NCBI GenBank assembly: GCA_900469965.1
Contig: UBZP01000012.1
Location: 79,014 to 143,013 of the forward strand
Direction of reading: 5' to 3'
DNA length: 64,000 bases
Origin: Hyphomicrobiales bacterium
GTDB lineage: Bacteria > Pseudomonadota > Alphaproteobacteria > Rhizobiales > Rhizobiaceae
Under the pieces are notes generated by a model, which saw nothing but the letters and a program-made list of their open reading frames with translations, made no database searches and was not told the DNA's origin. Shown piece by piece: positions 57,673 through 64,000 of this stretch (its first letter is position 1; each line of letters begins with the position of its first letter). The translations under genes and the position numbers were made by a program.

Positions 57673-60063
57673 TCAGACGATTTCGGTGACGGCGGCGTGA
57701 TGCCGATCGGTAAGCCGCGGGAGCCTCGCCATCAGGCTGGAAAGGGGGAGCGGCGCGCTGAAGAGATAGCCCTGGCCGAAATCGAGGCCGATCTCGGTCA
57801 GGACCTGCAACTGGTGCTCCGTCTCGATCCCCTCGGCGACGACGATGCATCCCATCTGGTGCGAGATCATCTTGATGCCTTCGATCAGCGTGCGGCTCTT
57901 GCGGCTGATATCCGTCTCGTCTGTGCCGATCGCGCGGACGAAGGACTGGTCCACCTTGACGATGTCGACGGGGAAACGGTTGAGATAGCTGAGCGAGGAA
58001 TAGCCGGTGCCGAAGTCGTCCAGCGCGATCCGGCAGCCGAGGGCGCCGAGTGCGTCGAGCACGTGGCGCACCGCCGGACTGTCCAGCATCAGCACGGCTT
58101 CGGTGATCTCGACGACGATCCGCGAGGCGGTGACGCCGTGCTCGAGCAGGACGGCGGCGAGCCGGCTCGGCAGGGCGGCGTCGAACTGCAGCGGGGAGAA
58201 GTTCACGGCGAGATAGCAGTCGCCCATGCCGCCGAGCTGGGAGACCGCCGAGAGACTGCGGATCGCCTTCTCGAAGATCACGTCGCCGACCCTGCCGATC
58301 GTGCCGTTCTCCTCCGCCACGCCGACGATGTCGTCGGGGACGAGCACGCCCTTTTCCGGATGGCGCAGGCGCATCAGCGCCTCGAAGCCGGCGATGCGGC
58401 CGGTGCCGAGCTCGACGATCGGCTGCAGGAAGGCCTCGAACCAGTCCTCGCGCAGCGCCTGCTCGATGCACTGCTCGATCTCGAGGCGCTTGCGGGCGAT
58501 GTCGACGATCTCGTCGTCGAACAGCCGCGTGCCGTTCTTGCCGTTGCGCTTGCGCGCGTACATGGCCATGTCGGCCTTCTGCAACAGATCGCCGGCGCTT
58601 GCGGCATGGTCCGGATAGACGGCGACGCCGATGCTGGCGCTGACATTGAGCCGGCTGCCGCTGACGACCACCGGCTCCTTGAGGGCCGAGCACAGCCGCC
58701 CGCCGATATCCATCGCCACCTGCACCGCGTCCGGCGCGATCAGCAGGATGGCGAACTCGTCTCCGCCCAGCCGGGCGATCATGTCGTTGAAGCGCAGCTG
58801 GTTGCGCAGGCGGACGGCGACCTCGCACAGGACCTGGTCGCCCACGGCGTGGCCGAGATTGTCGTTGATCCACTTGAACCGGTCGAGATCCAGAAACAGG
58901 CAGGCGAGCTGCTGGTTTTCGGCCTCCGCCTTCTCGATCAGCTCGCCCAGCACGGACTCGAAGCCCTGGCGGTTGAGAAGCCCGGTCAGGTGGTCGGTGA
59001 TGGCCTGGCGGTGGTTGCGGTTCTCCGCCTCCTTCAGTCCCGAGACGTCGGTCATGACCGAGAGCGTGGATCCGCGCTCGCCGCTGCCGGCGTCCATGCC
59101 GGCCTCCAGCACGAGCACGTCCATCACCGATCCATCGGCCCGGTGAAAGCGTACCGTGACCTCGCAGGCTCCCTCGCCGTTGGTGCCCTTCTCGTGGCGG
59201 TCGCGATAGATCAGGTGGTCGGCTGCGTCGACGAATTCGGTGAAGCCCCGGCCGAGCACGGCCTCGCGGCTGTAGCCGGTGGCGACCAGCCAGTAGTCGC
59301 TGACCGCGGCGATGCAGTTGTCCGCATCGATCGTGAACAGCATGGCCGGCGTCCGGTTGTAGATTTCGGTGGTCCGGGCATGGGCGAGCTTCAGCTCGTT
59401 CTCCTCGCGTTCCAGCCGGCTCTGCATCTCGTTGAAGTTCCGGGCGAGGTTGCCCATCTCGTCGCTCGACGTCCAGTCGACCTGGTGGCGCGAGCCCAGG
59501 CGCCGGGTCGCCTCGATGGCCGCCGTCAGCCGCATCAGCGGCCGCATGATCGTGACGCGGTTGCCGATGATCGCCGCGATGAAGAGCGTGCCGACGGCGA
59601 AGAGAAAGATGAGGAAGACGGTGAACTCATCCCTGGTCAGGCGCGAGAACGGGTCGGCCTCGGCGACCCAGATCTCGGCACTTCCAACCTTCCGCGCCCC
59701 CTCGCTCGCTTCGTAGAGGATGTCGGCTGCGACCGTCGACTGAACGGCGCCGCGATCCGGCGGGGAGGCGGGCATCTGGATGTCGATCGTGCCGGAGGTG
59801 TCGCGGACGCGGACGTAGACGACGTTGGCGCCGGCCTTCAGGGTCGCCACGATCGTCTCGGTGCTGTCGGCATCGAGATCCCAGAGCGGCTTGCCCAGGG
59901 CCTGGACGTTCGCCTGGAGGAGGATCTCCGCGTTGTGCAGCCGTTCGCGGGTGACGCGCTCGGAGGACAGGACGAGGAAGAGAGCGAAGAGCGGGGCGAC
60001 GAAAAGCAGCAACGCGCCAAAAACGATCGCGATGAAGCGGCTTTCGACAGAATGGATTCTCAT
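57673..60063 (-). CDS. Membrane GGDEF/EAL enzyme of cyclic-di-GMP metabolism
   Basis: A 796-residue inner-membrane protein. The first helix lies at about 10-33, the periplasmic sensor at about 34-148, the second helix at about 150-172, HAMP at about 173-225, PAS at about 240-350, GGDEF at about 365-525 and EAL at about 535-785. GGDEF is intact with an RxxD inhibition site five residues before it. EALMRLRH, DDFGTGYSS and AEGIETE show an intact EAL site. It may both make and degrade c-di-GMP. A solute-binding protein gene follows. Confidence 0.95.
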   Translation of the reverse strand: MRIHSVESRFIAIVFGALLLFVAPLFALFLVLSSERVTRERLHNAEILLQANVQALGKPLWDLDADSTETIVATLKAGANVVYVRVRDTSGTIDIQMPASPPDRGAVQSTVAADILYEASEGARKVGSAEIWVAEADPFSRLTRDEFTVFLIFLFAVGTLFIAAIIGNRVTIMRPLMRLTAAIEATRRLGSRHQVDWTSSDEMGNLARNFNEMQSRLEREENELKLAHARTTEIYNRTPAMLFTIDADNCIAAVSDYWLVATGYSREAVLGRGFTEFVDAADHLIYRDRHEKGTNGEGACEVTVRFHRADGSVMDVLVLEAGMDAGSGERGSTLSVMTDVSGLKEAENRNHRQAITDHLTGLLNRQGFESVLGELIEKAEAENQQLACLFLDLDRFKWINDNLGHAVGDQVLCEVAVRLRNQLRFNDMIARLGGDEFAILLIAPDAVQVAMDIGGRLCSALKEPVVVSGSRLNVSASIGVAVYPDHAASAGDLLQKADMAMYARKRNGKNGTRLFDDEIVDIARKRLEIEQCIEQALREDWFEAFLQPIVELGTGRIAGFEALMRLRHPEKGVLVPDDIVGVAEENGTIGRVGDVIFEKAIRSLSAVSQLGGMGDCYLAVNFSPLQFDAALPSRLAAVLLEHGVTASRIVVEITEAVLMLDSPAVRHVLDALGALGCRIALDDFGTGYSSLSYLNRFPVDIVKVDQSFVRAIGTDETDISRKSRTLIEGIKMISHQMGCIVVAEGIETEHQLQVLTEIGLDFGQGYLFSAPLPLSSLMARLPRLTDRHHAAVTEIV

Positions 60064-60191
60064 GCCATCCCCCTTGCGATGCTGGCCCCTCAGCCTGCAC
60101 GTCTTTTTTTCGTTCTGGTCTCAAACCCAAGCGTCAGTATTTCGTGAATTTCTTAAATGTTATTGAAGTCAACGACTTTCCGGCACAAGAA

Positions 60192-60219
60192 AACCCGCCT
60201 TCGTTGCCGGAGGCGGGTT
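60192..60219 (-). terminator. Rho-independent terminator of rplY
   Basis: AACCCGCCT (60192-60200) pairs with AGGCGGGTT (60211-60219) across 10 nt. On the minus strand a T-run follows (60190-60193). It lies 27 bp after rplY. Confidence 0.9.
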
Positions 60220-60245
60220 CGATCCGAACAGAACTGCTAGGAAGC

Positions 60246-60857
60246 TTATTCGGCGCTTGCTTCGCCTTCGGCTTCTTCTTCCTTGGCAGCCGCGGTGCCG
60301 ACGATCGTTGCGACGGTGAAGTCGCGGTCGGCGATGACCGGGGTCGTGTTCTTCGGCAGCTTGATGTGCGAGATGTGGATGCTGTCGCCGATCTTCAGGC
60401 CGTCGAGGTCGACGGTCAGGAATTCCGGAATGTCATTGGCCGGGCAGTGCAGCTCGACGTCGTGACGAACGATGTTCAGCATGCCGCCCATCTTGATGCC
60501 CGGGGACTTCTCTTCGTTGACGAAGTGAACCGGAACCTGGACGGTGACGCGGCTGGACGCGGAGACGCGCAGGAAGTCGACGTGCATGGTGAAGTCGCGG
60601 ACCGGGTCGAGCTGGTAGTCCTTGGGCAGGACCGAGATCTTCTCGCCGTTGACGTCGATCGTGGCGACCGTCGTCATGAAGCCGCCGGCGTGAATGCGCT
60701 GGGTGACTTCCTTGGTCGACAGGGCGATCGACAGGGGGGCCTTCTTGTCACCATAGATGACAGCCGGGATAAGACCGTTGCGGCGAAGTTCGCGGGAGGA
60801 CCCCTTACCTACCCGTTCGCGCGTCTCGGCCTTGAGCTCGTAGGATGCGTGGCTCAT
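60246..60857 (-). CDS. rplY: 50S ribosomal protein L25 (general stress protein Ctc form)
   Basis: A 203-residue L25 of the longer Ctc/TL5 form that binds 5S rRNA. The N-terminal L25 domain (about 1-95) starts [21 protein letters not shown], and the C-terminal beta domain spans about 100-190. It has an acidic Glu/Ala tail. Its gene lies between benE and the GGDEF/EAL gene, all on the same strand, and ends with a terminator. Confidence 0.97.
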   Translation of the reverse strand: MSHASYELKAETRERVGKGSSRELRRNGLIPAVIYGDKKAPLSIALSTKEVTQRIHAGGFMTTVATIDVNGEKISVLPKDYQLDPVRDFTMHVDFLRVSASSRVTVQVPVHFVNEEKSPGIKMGGMLNIVRHDVELHCPANDIPEFLTVDLDGLKIGDSIHISHIKLPKNTTPVIADRDFTVATIVGTAAAKEEEAEGEASAE

Positions 60858-61040
60858 AGCATGGACCTTTCATGTGTTACTGGAGAGTTCCGCCGGGCGA
60901 GGCGCTGGGCCGCGACCGTCCGAAACTTGAGGATTTCGTGAAAGCCTCATCCGCGTTGCCTCCAAGGGTGTCTGCGCGGACGCCGGTCGCATAGCCGAGA
61001 ACGCCCGGAAATGCAAGGGCGAGCCGGAAATTCCGGACGC

Positions 61041-62234
61041 TCACGCCTTCCGGGACTTGCGCTTGGCGGCGAGGCGGCCGAGGCCCATCATCAGGCCGCC
61101 GGCGACCAGCCCCCAGAAGGCTCCGGAGATGCCGCCGAAGCTGACCCCCGAAGCCGTGGTCAGGAAGGTGAGCGCCGCCGCCTCGCGCGTTTCTGCCTCC
61201 TTGAAGGCGTTCATGGCGGATGCGGCGAAGGCGCTGATCAGGGCGAGACCGGCGACCGCCTGGATGAGGACGGGCGGGGCCAGGGTGACGAAGGCGGTGA
61301 CGGCGCCGGCCAGAAGGCCGAAGACGACGTAGGCCGCGCCCGAGACGATCGCCGCCCAGTATCGCCGGCGCGGATCCGGATGGGCATCCTCGCCGGCGCA
61401 CATCGCCGCGGTGATGGCGGCGAGATTGACCGCGTGCCCGCCGAACGGCGCGCTGAACAGCGAGAACAGGCCGGTCGTGGCAAACAGCGGCCCCGGGTTC
61501 GGCTCGTAGTGGTGCACCTTGAGGACCGCGATGCCGGGAATGTTCTGCGAGGCCATCGTGACGATGAACAGCGGCAGCGCGATGCTGACGAGGCCGGAGA
61601 GGTTGAAGACGGGGGCGACGAGCTCGGGTCTCGGCAAGAGCTCGCCGGTGACGGCCGAAAGGGCGCCCTCGGGGATGTCGACGCCAAAGGCGAGGACCAG
61701 GACGAAGGCGAGAAGGGCGGCGGGAACCGCATAGAGCCGGTTGATCGCGCCGACGATCCCCCAGGCGCCTACGATCGCGAGGCCCAGCAGCGGGTCGAAG
61801 GCGATCGCCTTGACCGGGGCGAAGCAGAGACCGAGCAGCACGCCGGCCAGCATGGCATTGGCGAGCGTGGCGGGGATGGCGGCGACCATGCGGCCGAGCG
61901 GCTTCCAGAGACCGGCGAGCACGATCAGCACCGCGCAGACAACGAAGCCGCCCACGGCCGCGGCGAAGCCGCCCTCCACCGCACCGGAGCTTGCGAGCAG
62001 CGCCGCCCCCGGGGTCGACCAGGCGATGGAGACGGGAAGCCGCGTCCAGGCGCTCAGCACGATGGCGCAGAAGCCCATCGAGAGGGACAGGGCCATCAGC
62101 CCCGAGGCGGCCTGCGCCTCGCTGGCGCCGACGCCGGTCAGGCCGTGCAGGACCACGGCGAAGGAACTGGCGAAACCGACAAAAGCGGTGAGCAGGCCCA
62201 TGAAAAGCGCCTGGAGGGAGAAGTCGCGGAGCAT
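61041..62234 (-). CDS. benE: BenE-family benzoate/proton symporter
   Basis: A 397-residue membrane protein with about 12 helices. SIAWSTPGAALLASSG and FSAPFGGHAVNLAAITAAMCAGEDAHPDP are typical of BenE. It may import benzoate or related aromatic acids. No benzoate catabolic genes are in the window. The ATG at 62234 was kept by family start. Confidence 0.93.
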   Translation of the reverse strand: MLRDFSLQALFMGLLTAFVGFASSFAVVLHGLTGVGASEAQAASGLMALSLSMGFCAIVLSAWTRLPVSIAWSTPGAALLASSGAVEGGFAAAVGGFVVCAVLIVLAGLWKPLGRMVAAIPATLANAMLAGVLLGLCFAPVKAIAFDPLLGLAIVGAWGIVGAINRLYAVPAALLAFVLVLAFGVDIPEGALSAVTGELLPRPELVAPVFNLSGLVSIALPLFIVTMASQNIPGIAVLKVHHYEPNPGPLFATTGLFSLFSAPFGGHAVNLAAITAAMCAGEDAHPDPRRRYWAAIVSGAAYVVFGLLAGAVTAFVTLAPPVLIQAVAGLALISAFAASAMNAFKEAETREAAALTFLTTASGVSFGGISGAFWGLVAGGLMMGLGRLAAKRKSRKA

Positions 62235-62364
62235 GTGAAACTTTGACGAGTGTTGGCGAATGGACGTTCGTTAGCACAGCTTGCGACGAATGCGAATGGC
62301 CCGCCGAGACGGCAGGCCAGCTTTCGTGGCGACAGCAGGACCGCGCTTCAGCCGCAGGGTGCCG

Positions 62365-62832
62365 TCAGCGGCGGCACTCACCCGGGCGCACGACGCGATA
62401 GCCGTCGTTGCCGGCCGAGCAGGCGTTCGGGAACGTGCGCAGCCTGCCGTCCCTGATCGCGCAGACGGGCGCATATTCCATCGTGCATATCCGCTCCGGC
62501 TCGCGGTCTGGCCGATCGGGCCTGTCTGGGCGGTCCGGCCTGTCGGGGCGGTCGGGCCGGGGCGGCGGTGCGCGGCGGCATTCGCCGCGGGCGACGATGA
62601 AGAAGCCGTTGCTCCGTGCCTCGCAGGCATTGGGGAAGGTCTGCCGGCGTGCGCCCCGTTCGCCGCAGACGGGAGCATACTCCATCGTGCACACAGCCGG
62701 CGGCCGCGGCGGCGGTCCGCCGCCCGGGCCGGGCACAGTTTCGACCGTGCAGGCGGCGAGGGTCGGCACAAGGCCCAGGAGGATGCAGAGACGGCGGGCG
62801 TTGCCGGCCGTGAAGCCTGATCTATCCGGCAT
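62365..62832 (-). CDS. Lipoprotein with two Kazal-type protease-inhibitor domains
   Basis: A 155-residue lipoprotein. The signal ends in the lipobox LAAC with Cys28. Two Kazal-type domains follow: Cys48 to Cys85 and Cys106 to Cys153, each starting CTMEYAPVC and ending with a GEC cysteine. Each has four cysteines with 7, 13 and 14 residues between them. A linker of repeated PDR units (about 82-100) separates them. It would sit in the outer membrane or periplasm. GGGAGGTC precedes the ATG at 62832. Kazal domains inhibit serine proteases; the target is unknown. Confidence 0.9.
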   Translation of the reverse strand: MPDRSGFTAGNARRLCILLGLVPTLAACTVETVPGPGGGPPPRPPAVCTMEYAPVCGERGARRQTFPNACEARSNGFFIVARGECRRAPPPRPDRPDRPDRPDRPDRPDREPERICTMEYAPVCAIRDGRLRTFPNACSAGNDGYRVVRPGECRR

Positions 62833-62935
62833 GCGTGACCTCCCAAAGTCCCAGGATACAGCCAAAATATGCTCGACTGCGAGGCCCCCTGCATGTTACC
62901 GGCAGGCGGGGAGAAGCATTAGAGACGGTTTTGCG

Positions 62936-63655
62936 ATGCATTTGGGCCATATCATCATCATCGGTGCCATGAAGGCCGGCACCACGACGCTTCATAGTCT
63001 TCTTTCACAGCATTCGCAGGTGACGATGTCGCATGTGAAAGGTTTCAAGAGCATGAAGGAGCTCGACTATTTCCTGCGCTATCGCGAACGCCGCTATGAT
63101 CTGTACTTCAAAAAGGGGCCGCCCGAAGGAACCTGGACGCTCGAGGCTTCGCCGAGCTATTCGAAAGGCTATCTCTCGGGCAACTGCGCATGGCGCATCT
63201 CCAAGCTGAAGAAGCCGACCAAGCTCGTCTATATCATGCGCGATCCGATCGATCGCATCGATTCCCATATATCGCACAATGCGAGCAGGGGTCGGGAGCT
63301 GCAGGGACCCAGAGCGCTCAAGATCTACAGCGACGCCTCCTGCTACTGGAACCACATCCAGCGCTACGATGCCGCGGGGTTTTCGGATTCGCTGCTGCTG
63401 CTCGATTTCGACGATCTCTGCCGCGATCCGGTGGGCTCGGCGCGCAAGGTGCAGGAATTCGTCGGCCTGAAGCTCGAGGACCCTGCAGATGTCCGCGTCC
63501 ACAACGCCCGCCGGCAGGCCGGGCGCGTGCTGACCAAGGAGGATGAGCGGATCTATTGGGAACGCGTTCGCCCGGATGTCGAGGCCCTTGTGGCAAGCGG
63601 GCGCTTTCCGGCCGCGCAGAAGTGGCTCGATACCTGGTCGGCCGAGTTCGGCTGA
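62936..63655 (+). CDS. Sulfotransferase family protein
   Basis: A 239-residue protein with the PAPS 5'-phosphosulfate loop GAMKAGTTTLHSLLSQH near 10-26 and the 3'-phosphate region MRDPIDRIDSHISH near 98-111. It transfers sulfate from PAPS to a sugar or other acceptor. No PAPS synthesis genes are nearby. The 5' part is more AT-rich than its neighbours, which fits transfer. The ATG at 62936 has only a weak ribosome binding site. Confidence 0.92.
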   Translation: MHLGHIIIIGAMKAGTTTLHSLLSQHSQVTMSHVKGFKSMKELDYFLRYRERRYDLYFKKGPPEGTWTLEASPSYSKGYLSGNCAWRISKLKKPTKLVYIMRDPIDRIDSHISHNASRGRELQGPRALKIYSDASCYWNHIQRYDAAGFSDSLLLLDFDDLCRDPVGSARKVQEFVGLKLEDPADVRVHNARRQAGRVLTKEDERIYWERVRPDVEALVASGRFPAAQKWLDTWSAEFG

Positions 63656-63717
63656 TCGGCTTCTGCGGCCTGCTGCCGGCCCGATCCCGGCGGTTTGGGG
63701 GGCAATCGCCGCCCCTC

Positions 63718-64000
63718 TCAGAACAGGAAGTCCGACTTCGTCAGGTCGGCGATCTTCACGCCCTTGAGGACGAGCACGTCGCCCTGGCCGCCGTCGATCC
63801 AGACGTCCGGGCCATGGGCGCGCATGTGGTTCGCCTTGAGATCGGCAAAGCCGGAAACCGATTTCAGACCGGAGAGATCGAGCCGGTCCTGGTCGCTGCC
63901 GGAGGGATCGAAATCCCTGATCGTGTCCCGGTCGTAGCCGCTCTTGAAGATGAAGGTGTCCGAACCGGCAGCCCCCGTCAGGGTATCCGTGCCGGCACGG
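63718..64000 (-). CDS. C-terminal end of an RTX-type calcium-binding protein (cut by the window edge)
   Basis: The last 93 codons of a protein that continues past the right edge. The visible sequence begins AGTDTLTGAAGSDTFIF, a degenerate RTX nonapeptide, and continues with IRDFDPSGSDQDRLDLSGL and VWIDGGQGDVLVLKGVKIAD, ending KSDFLF. This matches the C-terminus of haemolysin-type proteins exported by type I secretion. No type I genes are visible here. Confidence 0.88.
   Translation of the reverse strand, partial: RAGTDTLTGAAGSDTFIFKSGYDRDTIRDFDPSGSDQDRLDLSGLKSVSGFADLKANHMRAHGPDVWIDGGQGDVLVLKGVKIADLTKSDFLF

Overview
The window is high-GC, densely coded chromosome of an alphaproteobacterium, most likely a member of the Rhizobiaceae. 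Support: a fused trpE(G) anthranilate synthase behind a short leader peptide with three adjacent Trp codons, as in Sinorhizobium and Agrobacterium; a Rieske/cytochrome b/cytochrome c1 petABC operon; a ClpS next to pth, ychF and rplY; and several rhizobial DUF families. No rRNA, tRNA, insertion sequence, CRISPR array or prophage was recognised.

Layout. 0-6 kb: an uncharacterised operon (unknown protein, AAA+ ATPase, a DUF6638-like protein, a DUF2333-like membrane protein) with a RelE/HTH toxin-antitoxin pair lodged inside it. 6-8.5 kb: an Lrp/AsnC regulator divergent from fhs, with a 7-bp repeat/inverted repeat downstream of lrp. 8.5-11 kb: a Fic toxin and its small antitoxin, a DUF1993 protein and an extensin-like secreted protein. 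11-15 kb: trp leader/attenuator, trpE(G), a cation-diffusion exporter and queF. 15-19.6 kb: SPW membrane protein, HupE/UreJ protein, a ClpP-type protease, a small lipoprotein, and leuA behind a probable Leu-rich leader peptide. 19.6-25 kb: an ECF sigma/anti-sigma pair, metallophosphoesterase, NUDIX, glutathionyl-hydroquinone reductase, GNAT, and an orphan in an AT-rich patch.

25-32.2 kb is a four-gene leftward operon: MoxR ATPase, DUF58, a 937-residue BatA/DUF4159 protein and a 689-residue vWA-type membrane protein. 32.3-34.8 kb is a rightward overlapping run of DUF1285, CoA-type NUDIX and CCA tRNA nucleotidyltransferase. 35-41 kb: small DUF1059-type proteins, hemF, a DUF1194 protein, a CBS/CorC hemolysin-family protein, soxR with its operator and a flavin-dependent reductase, and trmL. 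41-47 kb: two paralogous ABC half-exporters around a FucP-type sugar transporter, then a HepT/MntA pair. 47.9-50.7 kb: petABC with a strong terminator. 50.8-57.7 kb: apt, two MaoC dehydratases, a polytopic membrane protein, ychF, DUF983, clpS, pth and a solute-binding protein. 57.7-64 kb: a GGDEF/EAL enzyme, rplY, benE, a two-Kazal-domain lipoprotein, a sulfotransferase, and the C-terminus of an RTX-type protein cut by the right edge.

Most genes are housekeeping or conserved accessory functions. The least understood parts are the operon at the left edge with its embedded toxin-antitoxin pair, the MoxR/DUF58/DUF4159 operon, and the regulatory DNA. That DNA includes the trp and probable leu leaders with promoter elements that predict leaderless mRNAs, a SoxR box inside a 19-bp promoter spacer, and a 20-bp perfect palindrome before a sugar transporter gene.
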